Below, piece after piece: positions 24,219 through 32,357 of a stretch of DNA of 38,357 nucleotides. The stretch comes from Phycisphaeraceae bacterium (GTDB taxonomy: Bacteria; Planctomycetota; Phycisphaerae; Phycisphaerales; Phycisphaeraceae). Location: contig PAIY01000140.1 in NCBI GenBank assembly GCA_002704825.1, positions 1-38,357 on the forward strand, in the 5' to 3' direction. How positions within the stretch are numbered: the stretch's first letter is position 1; every line of letters starts with the position of its first letter. The notes under the pieces are model-generated. The model was not told the origin of the DNA and did not search any database. It saw only the letters and a list, made by a program, of their open reading frames with translations. The translations under genes and the position numbers were made by a program.

Positions 24219-24665
24219 TTAACGCTCAGCGGTATCGGGCAAACGTGTCACGCCTGCATCCAAGGCCCACTGTTGATCCTTGAAAATAGCCATAGCAGTG
24301 TTCATCGGGTGAAAGCCGAGCTTGGTGTAAAAGCCTTCCTTACCGACGTTGGCATAGAGGATGACTTTGCGATGATCTTTGGAATCTTCGATGAGTTTTT
24401 CAATGATCTGCTTGCCGAGTTTCATGCCTTGATAGTCGGGGTGTACAGCAACATCACCGATGTAGGAACAGTCCGCACCGTCTGCTAACGCACGACCGAC
24501 ACCAACGAGTTTGTCATCGTGATAGACGAACCATTTGAAAAGACTGTTGGTAAACACCGTCTTCAAAAACTCGGGGGATTTATTGCCCAACGGTGCGATG
24601 CGATAGAGGTCGGAGAGTTCCTGCCAATCGAGGCTGTCTTGTGTGTTGATCCAGGTGAAGTCCAT
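24219..24665 (-). CDS. GNAT-family N-acetyltransferase
   Basis: Acetyl-CoA-dependent acetyltransferase of unknown acceptor (148 residues). The motif A region DVAVHPDYQGMKLGKQI at 71-87 has the acetyl-CoA pyrophosphate loop Q-G-x-K-L-G (79-84), and the last part GFYTKLGFHPM at 111-121 is the usual motif B end. The N-terminal beta strands (VYHDDKLVGVGRAL) fit the fold. No ribosome site is clear before the ATG. It is the first gene of a pair with the small membrane protein. Confidence 0.86.
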   Translation of the reverse strand: MDFTWINTQDSLDWQELSDLYRIAPLGNKSPEFLKTVFTNSLFKWFVYHDDKLVGVGRALADGADCSYIGDVAVHPDYQGMKLGKQIIEKLIEDSKDHRKVILYANVGKEGFYTKLGFHPMNTAMAIFKDQQWALDAGVTRLPDTAER

Positions 24666-24704
24666 GCGGCGTGTCCAATCGTGATCATGAGGTGTAGGCC
24701 GTAT

Positions 24705-24841
24705 GCGTCATTAATCGCCATGCAGAATTTCGATTCGTCATTCCCGCGCAGGCGGGAATCCAGTGGCATAAAGTTGACGCTTGCAAGTTCCACTGGACTC
24801 CCGCCTGCGCGGGAGTGACGAACGTGGACGCTTGTTTATGC
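24705..24841. repeat. GCGCAGGCGGGAA-family palindrome with outer arms (copy 2)
   Basis: Core arms at 24736-24765 and 24791-24820 are near-identical to the copy at 22200 and sit in the same outer frame (TCATTAATCGCCAT ahead of the core). It lies between the flhG end and the acetyltransferase start. Confidence 0.85.
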
Positions 24842-24929
24842 ACTTTGCTACAGGCGTATGATACGAGATAACCGTGAGGAGATTGGATTTATTTCAAGGA
24901 TGGTTGTGATGACACAATGTGAATGTCGT

Positions 24930-24976
24930 GTTGAGCTTCGCTCAATCCAGCCGTGACACACGGCGGCTCGCCCGAG
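24930..24976. repeat. TTGAGC-hairpin 3'-end element (copy 2)
   Basis: Two small hairpins: TTGAGCTTCGCTCAA, then GCCGTGACACACGGC with perfect 6-bp arms and an ACA loop, followed by GGCTCGCCCGAG. It ends one base from the flhG stop codon. It is a close relative of the element at 23920 and in the same orientation to its gene. Confidence 0.72.
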
Positions 24977-24977
24977 T

Positions 24978-25880
24978 TTACTTGCGTTTGAACCATTGGG
25001 ACATGCGACCCATGAGGCCTGGCCCACTGGGGATTTGGGCAAGTCGGTCCACGCGGGTGGCTAAGCTGCGGATACACTGCGTGGCCTGGGACTTGGGCGA
25101 TGCAAGCAGAAACGGTTCCTGGGCGCGAACGGCTTTACGCACAGCAGGATCGAAAATCACATGACCGGCATAAAGGATGTTGATCGAAAGAAACTGCCGA
25201 CACACTGCGTTGAGACGGTGGTAAATTTCGCGGCCTTCGGTGACATCGCTGGCCATGTTCACCAGCAGGCGTACATCCAAATCCTGACGCTCAGCAACGA
25301 GTGATTTGATCACCGCGTAGGCATCGGTCATGGCGGTGGGTTCAGGTGTTGTCACGACCAGAATCTGATCCGCACTGAGCGCAAAGCCCAGCACGTTGGA
25401 GGAAACACCTGCACCGGTGTCGATGATGATCACATCGACCATGGCTTCGAGTTCATAGATCTGATCAACGAGTCGCTTGCGGGCATCGGCGGACATGTCA
25501 GCGATGTTGGCCAAGCCTGAAGCGCCGGGGACGAGATAGAATCCGCCGGGCGTTTTGACCATGACTTCCTTGAGCGTGTACTGACCATTGACGACCTGTG
25601 CAAGAGTCGAACCGACAGGCACGTTGCAGAGCACGTCGGCATTGGCGGTCCCCAGATCCGCATCAAGAAGCGCAACGCGACGGCCGGCCTGCGTGAGTTG
25701 GATGGCCAGGTTCACCGAGACATTGGATTTACCGACACCGCCTTTGCCACTGGTGACGGCAACGATGCGCGCGTGACGCTGGCGTTGGGGCGCAACGGGT
25801 TGCTGTTGCGTAGCAGGTTGGGTGACTTGCTGATTTTGAGCCACCAACTGTCGTAATGCCTGTGCCTGGTCGGTCATCAT
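24978..25880 (-). CDS. flhG: Flagellar number regulator FlhG (MinD/ParA-like ATPase)
   Basis: ATPase that limits flagellar number and works with FlhF. The 300 residues include the deviant Walker A KGGVGKSN (46-53), DADLGTANADVL (73-84) and IIIDTGAG (about 147-154), with a C-terminal amphipathic MSQWFKRK end that suits membrane binding. The first residues carry DQAQALRQL, matching the DQAxxLR motif that stimulates the FlhF GTPase in other species. The start overlaps the flhF stop by three to four bases. Last gene of the flagellar run; a repeat element follows directly after its stop. Confidence 0.92.
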   Translation of the reverse strand: MMTDQAQALRQLVAQNQQVTQPATQQQPVAPQRQRHARIVAVTSGKGGVGKSNVSVNLAIQLTQAGRRVALLDADLGTANADVLCNVPVGSTLAQVVNGQYTLKEVMVKTPGGFYLVPGASGLANIADMSADARKRLVDQIYELEAMVDVIIIDTGAGVSSNVLGFALSADQILVVTTPEPTAMTDAYAVIKSLVAERQDLDVRLLVNMASDVTEGREIYHRLNAVCRQFLSINILYAGHVIFDPAVRKAVRAQEPFLLASPKSQATQCIRSLATRVDRLAQIPSGPGLMGRMSQWFKRK

Positions 25881-27274
25881 GAGGCCAACTCCCCGTCAAT
25901 GACCAGATCAGCCAGTCGCAGGGATGCGGTGGGTTCGATCTGGTGCGGGACTTCCTGTCCGGTGGTGATGTAGCTCAGTTCCTTGCCGACCTGTTTGCTG
26001 ACATTGAGCAACACGCCGTAGGAGACTGCTTCATCGAGCTTGGTGAAGATGATGCGATCGGTGCGGACTTCGGAGAAGCGTTTGGCTGCTTCGAGCATCA
26101 CCTTCTGCGTGCAGGTTGAAGAGAGTACGAGGTGGACTTCGTGCGGGTTGGCGGTGTCGATAAATTTCTTGAGTTGATCAAGCTTGGGATCATCGCGTTG
26201 GGATCGGCCGGCAGTGTCGATGAGTACGACATCACAGCCTGCACATTTACCGACTGCTGCATCGAGTTCGGCTGCCGTGTTACAGACATGCAGCGGGATA
26301 CCGATGATGTCCGCGTAGGTGCGCAGTTGATCAACAGCGGCGATACGGTAGGTATCGAGCGTGATCAAGCCGACATGCTTGGCCTGTTTGAGTTTGAAGG
26401 TTGCAGCGAGTTTGGCAACCGTGGTGGTCTTGCCGACACCGGTTGGGCCGATGAGCGCGATGGTGCGCGGGCGACCGTCTTCGGTTTTTTCAAGGTCCCA
26501 TTGTTCATGATGAGCCGGGATAAAATCGCAAATGCAATCGCGGATCGCCTTGCGGACTTTGGTTGGGTTTTCCAGTTCTTTTTCGGTCAGGCGTTCGGAG
26601 ACCTGCGTGACAATATCCTGTGCGATTTCCTGGGCGACTTCCTGCTTGATGAGATTCATGTACTGATCAAACAACTGGTCGGGCAAGTCCGAGGGCTTGT
26701 TATCACCACGCGATGCCTGCTGCTGCATGAGTCGTTCGACCATGCGTTTGACAGCCTGCATTTCCTCAGCCAACTGCTTGGCAGACTCGGTGTTATTCGA
26801 AGCCTTGTTGGATGCAGGCAGGTACTGCGGCTGGGCCGGATTGGGACGATGCGAAGCAGGATGCACCGGCGGCGGCGTGATGACATTCTGCTGCGGGTTT
26901 AGCGGTTGATGCGGATTGTTGTAGGTGGACTGGGAAGGGTGCGGCTGTGCATTCTGCTGCTCACTGAGTGCTGCTGCATAGGTCCGACGGATGAGATCAC
27001 CGGCTGTGGGTTGGGAGTTTGAAGGTCCGACCAATGGCGGGCGGGTTGGTGTGTTCAGTGGCGGACGCTCGCGGCGCGGGGCCTTGCGTCGGCGTGGTCT
27101 TTCGTCGGGTGTGGTGGCGGTCACCTCAATGACGTTTTGAGCACCAAAGCCAAGAAACCCGCCCTGCTTGAAGGAGCGCGTGTGCAGAATCATGGCATCG
27201 TCACCCATGTGTGCCTTGACCATGGCCATGGCTTGGGCCATGTTTGAAGCGGTGAATGTCTTGATGTTATTCAA
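25877..27274 (-). CDS. flhF: Flagellar biosynthesis GTPase FlhF
   Basis: SRP-type GTPase that places flagella at the pole or another site. The 465 residues are: a basic N-terminal B region with MAQAMAMVK and GDDAMILHTR typical of FlhF, a Pro/Gln/Asn-rich linker (about 55-165), and an NG domain with GPTGVGKTT (276-284), DTYR (307-310), DTAGR (353-357) and TKLD (411-414). The start is a TTG that overlaps the flhA stop (TTGA); homology of the residues right after it (NIKTFTASNMAQAM) supports this start over the later ATG. An AAGGGG site precedes it. The linker is longer than usual. Confidence 0.92.
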   Translation of the reverse strand: MNNIKTFTASNMAQAMAMVKAHMGDDAMILHTRSFKQGGFLGFGAQNVIEVTATTPDERPRRRKAPRRERPPLNTPTRPPLVGPSNSQPTAGDLIRRTYAAALSEQQNAQPHPSQSTYNNPHQPLNPQQNVITPPPVHPASHRPNPAQPQYLPASNKASNNTESAKQLAEEMQAVKRMVERLMQQQASRGDNKPSDLPDQLFDQYMNLIKQEVAQEIAQDIVTQVSERLTEKELENPTKVRKAIRDCICDFIPAHHEQWDLEKTEDGRPRTIALIGPTGVGKTTTVAKLAATFKLKQAKHVGLITLDTYRIAAVDQLRTYADIIGIPLHVCNTAAELDAAVGKCAGCDVVLIDTAGRSQRDDPKLDQLKKFIDTANPHEVHLVLSSTCTQKVMLEAAKRFSEVRTDRIIFTKLDEAVSYGVLLNVSKQVGKELSYITTGQEVPHQIEPTASLRLADLVIDGELAS

Positions 27275-29481
27275 CGACCTACCCCTTGTGCCTGCTGCTG
27301 CTGATTAACCGATTCCAATTGAACCATTCCCACACTTTGCACCTGGACTCCTTTACTGACTTCGTTATATCCCAGAACGGCCGACATCGCCAGATGCGGT
27401 TCCAATAAACTTCGCACGGCTGCTCTCACAGGCGGTGATGCCAGGACCACGGGCGGGTGTCCAGCCTGAATGAGCTGCTGTAATTCCTGCAAAATCGCGG
27501 TGACAATGCGCGTTGCCACGGCCGGTGGGATCGAGACGGTCGACCCTTCAGCGCTGCGATCAATAAAGCCATTGATCTGATCTTCCAAGGCCGGATCCAG
27601 ACTCACGCAGAAGAGTTTGGGGACCGTACTCTGCACATCAGAGCCAATGTTGTTGGCATCATCGGGGACGTACTGCACATACTGATTGCAGATGGTCCGA
27701 CGCAGGCCATTACGGACATACTCAGTGAGCACGTCCATGTCCTTGGTGCGCGGTGCCCAATCGCCAAGGGTTTCGATGATGGTTTCCAGGTCACGAATCG
27801 GAACACGTTCACGTAACAGATTCTGGAGCACCTTCTGTAACTCACCGGGCTTGATTAGGCCGACCTTGTCACCTTCACCAAGGACTTCTGCACAAAGCTT
27901 GGGCGCCTTTTCGCGGAGTTGGGTGATGAGGTTGTTGGTCTCTTCGCGGTTAAGCAGTTCCGAAGCATGGTTCTTGACCACTTCGGTCAGATGCGTTGCG
28001 ACCACGCTGGTTGCATCGACCACGGTGTAGTTCAGTGCTTCAGCCTGATCCTTCTGCCCCGGTTCAATCCAGACGGCATCGAGTCCGAAAGCCGGCTCAC
28101 GGGTCTTGATGCCACCTTCGAGGGGTTGGCTTGCAAGCCCGCTGTCCATGGCCATGAACAGGTTGGGATGCGCCGAACCTGAAGCGACGGAGTTGCCACG
28201 GATTTTGATGTGGTAATCGGTGGGTGCGAGTTGGATGTTATCGCGAATACGCACGGGGGGCATGACCAGGCCCATATCGCCTGCAAGTTGGCGGCGGATA
28301 CCACTGATGCGATCAAGCAGCGTGCCGCCCTGCCCGGTATCGACCAGGCGCACGAGGCCATAACCGACTTCCAGTTCCAACAGGTCAACAGCGAGCACCT
28401 GTTCGACGGGGACTTCGGCGGTCTGTTTTTCGGCCTTGGCTTTTTCCTGTTTGACGACTTGTTGTTCAGCTTTAATCTCATTGCCACGAACCACCCAGGC
28501 CCCGACACCCAGCAGCGTTGCCAACACGAGCAACGGTGTTGCAGGCAAGCCGGTGAAGGCCATCATGGCAAGGAAGCAGGCGGTGATCGCCATGGCCATC
28601 CAACGTCCGGTGAGTTGGCGGGTCAGTTCGGTGCCCAGGTCATACTTGCCACTGGATCGCGTAACGATCAGGCCAGCGGCGATGGAGATGACAAACGAAG
28701 GCAACTGCGAAACCAGGCCGTCACCGATAGTCAGCTTGGTGAAGACTTCCAGTGATGTGCTAAAGCCCCACTGCTTTTCAAACACACCGATGGCAAAACC
28801 GCCTAGGATGTTGATGATCGTGATGATAATGCCTGCAATGGCGTCACCACGTACGAACTTGGCAGCACCGTCCATGGCACCGTAAAAGTCGGCTTCCTGG
28901 GCAATGTCTTCACGACGCTTACGGGCCGACTTCTCATCAATCAAGCCGGCGTTGAGATCCGCATCAATGGCCATCTGTTTACCGGGCATGGCGTCCAACG
29001 TGAAACGCGCAGCCACTTCGGAGATACGGGTTGCACCTTTGGTGATGACCACGAACTGCACGATGATCAGAATCACAAATAGAATCAAACCGACAATCAG
29101 CGAACCACCGGTCACAAACGAAGCAAAACTCTCAATGACCTTGCCAGCCACCGCAGTCGCTTCTTCAGGCGATGTGGTGTTGGCAGCGAGAATCAAACGT
29201 GTCGAGGCGATGTTAAGCACAAGTCGGAATAAGGTGGTGGCCAGCAGCAGTGACGGGAAAACCGAGAACTCCAACGGTGATGCCACGTAAATGGTGGTCA
29301 ACAAAATCAACGCGGCCAAGGCGATGTTGGTGGCAACGAGCATGTCCATCACCACCGGCCACAACGGGACGACAATCACACCCAACAGGCAGACAAACGC
29401 GATCGGCACGAACAGTTGCTGATAGCGCCCGATCTTGTTGATCCAGCCAGGAATGTTGAGTTGTGATGCCAGTTGTGCCAT
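27271..29481 (-). CDS. flhA: Flagellar export gate protein FlhA
   Basis: Inner-membrane export-gate component that couples the proton gradient to flagellar protein export. The 736 residues (usual 690-720) have about eight membrane helices in the first 330 residues, the FHIPEP-family segment RFTLDAMPGKQMAIDADLN at 159-177, and a long cytoplasmic domain for chaperone-substrate docking. A charged linker (QQVVKQEKAKAEK region) joins the halves. The ribosome site is weak (GGA), and a repeat-filled gap of about 170 bases lies upstream. The stop overlaps the flhF start. Confidence 0.95.
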   Translation of the reverse strand: MAQLASQLNIPGWINKIGRYQQLFVPIAFVCLLGVIVVPLWPVVMDMLVATNIALAALILLTTIYVASPLEFSVFPSLLLATTLFRLVLNIASTRLILAANTTSPEEATAVAGKVIESFASFVTGGSLIVGLILFVILIIVQFVVITKGATRISEVAARFTLDAMPGKQMAIDADLNAGLIDEKSARKRREDIAQEADFYGAMDGAAKFVRGDAIAGIIITIINILGGFAIGVFEKQWGFSTSLEVFTKLTIGDGLVSQLPSFVISIAAGLIVTRSSGKYDLGTELTRQLTGRWMAMAITACFLAMMAFTGLPATPLLVLATLLGVGAWVVRGNEIKAEQQVVKQEKAKAEKQTAEVPVEQVLAVDLLELEVGYGLVRLVDTGQGGTLLDRISGIRRQLAGDMGLVMPPVRIRDNIQLAPTDYHIKIRGNSVASGSAHPNLFMAMDSGLASQPLEGGIKTREPAFGLDAVWIEPGQKDQAEALNYTVVDATSVVATHLTEVVKNHASELLNREETNNLITQLREKAPKLCAEVLGEGDKVGLIKPGELQKVLQNLLRERVPIRDLETIIETLGDWAPRTKDMDVLTEYVRNGLRRTICNQYVQYVPDDANNIGSDVQSTVPKLFCVSLDPALEDQINGFIDRSAEGSTVSIPPAVATRIVTAILQELQQLIQAGHPPVVLASPPVRAAVRSLLEPHLAMSAVLGYNEVSKGVQVQSVGMVQLESVNQQQQAQGVGR

Positions 29482-29559
29482 TTATTATTCAGTTCCGGTT
29501 GTTGTCGATTCCTTGTTTGTGTTGGTTCGTTATGGTGTTCGTTGGTTTAAGGCTTGTTG

Positions 29560-29645
29560 AGGGATTTGGGATTAGGGTTGTGATTTGTTTGTCTCTTGTG
29601 CTTTCATGTCTTTTCCCTAATCCCTAATCACAAATCACTACTCCT
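29560..29645. repeat. GGGATTAGGG/CTAATCCC-family spacer repeat, flhB-flhA junction
   Basis: GGGATTTGGGATTAGGG on one side and CCCTAATCCCTAATCAC on the other enclose about 40 bases. It separates flhA from flhB and ends about five bases from the flhB stop codon. Confidence 0.7.
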
Positions 29646-29650
29646 TGTTT

Positions 29651-30730
29651 TCACGCTCTTGCCATTTCCTCACGTCGATTCAGTCGGTAAACGTAGGCCA
29701 AAATCTCCGCCACCGCGGCATAGTACTCCGGGGGGACTTCCTGGCCGACTTCCACGTTGCGGTACAGTCCGCGAGCCAGTTCCTTGCGTTCGACGATGGG
29801 AATTTCGTGCTGCATGGCAATCTGGCGGATGCGGAACGCCATGATGTCGGCGCCCTTGGCAATGAGCTTGGGGCTTCTCATCGTGGCTGAGTCATATTTG
29901 AGTGCGATGGCAAAATGTGTCGGGTTGGTGACGATCACATCGGCCTGTGGGACGGAAGCGGCGGTGCGCTGCATAGCCAACTGTCTGGCAACGCGCGCTC
30001 GACGCTGCTTGATCATCGGATCACCGTCCATGCGTTTGAGTTCTTCCTTGACTTCCTGCTTGGTCATTTTTAAATCAGTGTGATGCTGCCAACGCTGATA
30101 GGCATAGTCGGCCACGGCAAGGATCAGTAGCACAGCCCCGATCCACAACGCCATCATGAACACCAATTCCCATGCAGCCGTCATCCCTGCCAATAATGGC
30201 AACTCCGCGAGCTTGATGATCTCCAGGCGATGCATGTAGATGTACAGCGATGCCACCGCACCGATGATGCTCACCTTGCCCAGACTCATGACAAGACGGG
30301 TCCAGCCGCGCATACTCACCATGTTCTTCAGACCCTTAAGCGGTGAGAGTTTGGTCAGATCAATTTCCAACGGCTTGGTGGTCACCACAAAACCGACCTG
30401 GCAAATCGTCACCACCAACGCCACCAATGCCACCCCCAATGTCAACGGCACCAAGCCCTGAAGCAAAACCGTCCCCGTGAAAACCGGCAGGTTGACAACG
30501 TCCAGCGCACGCGACGGATTGGGCGTGTGCGTGTTACTGAGCATTGCTGCCAGGATCACTTTCATCCCACCAAGTAAACGCCCGCCGAAGATGTACAGCA
30601 AAAACACGGCAGCAATCAGCGACAATGCTGCTGTCAAATCCGTGCTCTTGGGAATGTTCCCATCGTCGCGTGCCTCTTGAAGGCGCCGGGGCGTTGGGGC
30701 TTCCGATTTTTCTGCGTCAGTTTCGGCCAT
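29651..30730 (-). CDS. flhB: Flagellar export gate protein FlhB
   Basis: Export-gate protein that switches substrate from rod-hook to filament type. The 359 residues have a short polar start (EKSEAPTPRRLQEARDDG), four membrane helices (about 33-55, 88-112, 145-165 and 185-208), and a C-terminal domain with the autocleavage motif NPTH at Asn269-Pro270-Thr271-His272, followed by ALKYD. The length fits the family (350-380). The ribosome site is weak. A triple 13-base repeat and a hairpin lie just upstream, between it and fliR. Confidence 0.95.
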   Translation of the reverse strand: MAETDAEKSEAPTPRRLQEARDDGNIPKSTDLTAALSLIAAVFLLYIFGGRLLGGMKVILAAMLSNTHTPNPSRALDVVNLPVFTGTVLLQGLVPLTLGVALVALVVTICQVGFVVTTKPLEIDLTKLSPLKGLKNMVSMRGWTRLVMSLGKVSIIGAVASLYIYMHRLEIIKLAELPLLAGMTAAWELVFMMALWIGAVLLILAVADYAYQRWQHHTDLKMTKQEVKEELKRMDGDPMIKQRRARVARQLAMQRTAASVPQADVIVTNPTHFAIALKYDSATMRSPKLIAKGADIMAFRIRQIAMQHEIPIVERKELARGLYRNVEVGQEVPPEYYAAVAEILAYVYRLNRREEMARA

Positions 30731-30745
30731 GGTTCAGGGACTTCT

Positions 30746-30784
30746 GATTCGGGTTAAGGATTCGGGTTAAGGATTCGGGTTAAA
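30746..30784. repeat. Three tandem 13-base units between fliR and flhB
   Basis: GATTCGGGTTAAG is repeated three times head to tail, the last copy ending in A. A perfect hairpin GCGACAC-TGC-GTGTCGC follows at 30795-30811, about 15 bases before the fliR stop. Confidence 0.7.
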
Positions 30785-30825
30785 GACACTAGCTGCGACA
30801 CTGCGTGTCGCTGATGCCTTGTACG

Positions 30826-31632
30826 TTAAGGAGCAAAAAACAGGCTGATTCTCCTTAGCAAAACATGAAGGTCCGTGCCATACACGTTAAACATCACGCC
30901 CAGGGCACCGATGACAATCAAAGCGCCGCAGACGATTCGAACCGTAAAACCAATACTCAAAATATTGAGTTGGGGCACGGTGCGGGCGATGAAACCCATC
31001 GACACGGTGAGCATGAAAAACAGGCAAAGCAAGGGGGCAGACACACGCAAGCCAAGTTCGAACATGGCATGACAGAGTCCGACGATCAGGTCGATGACAT
31101 TGCCCCCCACGACAAACTGCCCAAGGGGAATGTGATTGAAGCTGCCTACAAGTGTGGTCAGAACGACGCGGTGCCCGCCGATGATCACGAAGATCGCCAG
31201 CGCGAGCATGAAGAAAAATTCACTGATAATGCCGACCTCTTCACCAACTTCAGGGTTGTACACACCGGCGATGCCCAGTCCCATCTGCTGGTCGATGATG
31301 CGCCCGCCGACCTGCATGCCGAAGATGGGAAGCGTCGCACCAAAGCCGATGAGAACACCGATAAGCATCTCCATGGCCACGGCTGCGCCCATCGTCCAGA
31401 AGAACATCCCGTTGGTCACGAGCGGCATGACATTGGGTAACGCCTGACGGCCCGGTTCAATGAGCATTGGGTAGACACAACACGAAACAGCAACGGAAAG
31501 AAGCATGCGATAACGCACGGGAATGGTCGTTGAACCAAACACTGGTGCCATGAAAAAGATCCCGGCGATGCGGAAGAGCACCAACAGCCAGGCAGGCACG
31601 TGATTTAACATGGGTTCAAAGCCAATGGGCAC
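30826..31632 (-). CDS. fliR: Flagellar export gate protein FliR
   Basis: Export-gate subunit that forms the core complex with FliP and FliQ. The 268 residues (usual 255-265) are almost all membrane helices. GRIIDQQMGLGIA near 110-122 and the PVFGSTTIPVRYRMLLS stretch near 30-46 are typical of FliR. The start is a GTG with AGGAG in good position. It follows fliQ after a 0.29-kb gap that is filled by a nested repeat. Confidence 0.93.
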   Translation of the reverse strand: MPIGFEPMLNHVPAWLLVLFRIAGIFFMAPVFGSTTIPVRYRMLLSVAVSCCVYPMLIEPGRQALPNVMPLVTNGMFFWTMGAAVAMEMLIGVLIGFGATLPIFGMQVGGRIIDQQMGLGIAGVYNPEVGEEVGIISEFFFMLALAIFVIIGGHRVVLTTLVGSFNHIPLGQFVVGGNVIDLIVGLCHAMFELGLRVSAPLLCLFFMLTVSMGFIARTVPQLNILSIGFTVRIVCGALIVIGALGVMFNVYGTDLHVLLRRISLFFAP

Positions 31633-31675
31633 GTTATTTGGACTCCTTTCGTTGGTTCATCTCAAACAAGACATG

Positions 31676-31875
31676 TAACCACAGCCCCCGGAAGTTCACA
31701 CAGATAAACACTGATCAATACATCTGCTTCTGAGTCATTCCCGCGCAGGCGGGAATCCAGTGAAATGTGCAGGCGTTTACTGCATGCCACTGGACTCCTG
31801 CCTGCGCGGGAGTGACGAATCATCATGTTGCCTTTATCTGTGTTCATCTGTGTGAACTTCCGGGGTCTGTGGTAA
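31676..31875. repeat. Nested composite palindrome between fliQ and fliR
   Basis: The outer arms (31676-31715 and 31836-31875) carry CACAGATAAACACTGAT and CCGGAAGTTCACACAG steps and are imperfect complements over about 40 bases. The inner arms (31736-31762 and 31788-31815) are the GCGCAGGCGGGAA family seen at 22231 and 24736. So a core family found alone elsewhere sits here in the loop of a different palindrome. Confidence 0.85.
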
Positions 31876-31917
31876 AAAATGCTTTGAAACATTGGACCTT
31901 CTCAACTGCAAAATCCG

Positions 31918-32172
31918 TCATCCGCCGGAGAACATTTTCCGTGCAAAGTCCAGGATCATGGTCGCGATCCACGGGGTCACCAGGATCGTGATAATCACCA
32001 TGCCAATGATCTTGGGAACAAAACTCAGTGTCTGTTCCTGGATCTGTGTCATGGCCTGAAAAATACTCACACCCATACCGATGACCAATGCCGCCCCGAG
32101 AATCGGCAGGCTCAACAGCAGCATCAACGTCAATGCTTCACGCACAATGTCAACGGCCTGATCAACGGACAT
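31918..32172 (-). CDS. fliQ: Flagellar export gate protein FliQ
   Basis: Small two-helix export-gate subunit (84 residues, usual about 89), with helices near 14-36 and 54-74. MSVDQAVDIVREAL at the start and the FVPKIIGMVIITILVTPWI segment are family typical. I chose the ATG behind a strong AAGGAGG site; the longer frame upstream is unrelated and enters a repeat. Confidence 0.93.
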   Translation of the reverse strand: MSVDQAVDIVREALTLMLLLSLPILGAALVIGMGVSIFQAMTQIQEQTLSFVPKIIGMVIITILVTPWIATMILDFARKMFSGG

Positions 32173-32198
32173 CGCAGCCTCCTTGATCATCAAGCATT

Positions 32199-32303
32199 TG
32201 GAATGAACCACAGAGACACAGAGGCACAGAGAAAGGCAAAACCGAGTTTGCTTTCTCTGTCTTATTCAGGCTCTGTGACTCTGTGACTCTGTGGTTCATT
32301 CCA
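32199..32303. repeat. ACAGAGACACAGAG-family inverted repeat between fliP and fliQ
   Basis: Arms of 25 bases (GGAATGAACCACAGAGACAC region) match at 24 of 25 positions and enclose 55 bases. It is the same family as the inner arms of 20341 and the element at 10427, here with the extra GGAATGAACC flank. Confidence 0.85.
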
Positions 32304-32357
32304 ATGTCTTTCGTTAATTCAACCTTCCAATGCGCATGCGACAACTCATCACCCCAG

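Noticed and set aside
26132..26902. 256-codon open frame on the plus strand
   Set aside because: Antisense shadow of flhF, rich in Phe/Gly/Cys without recognisable motifs.
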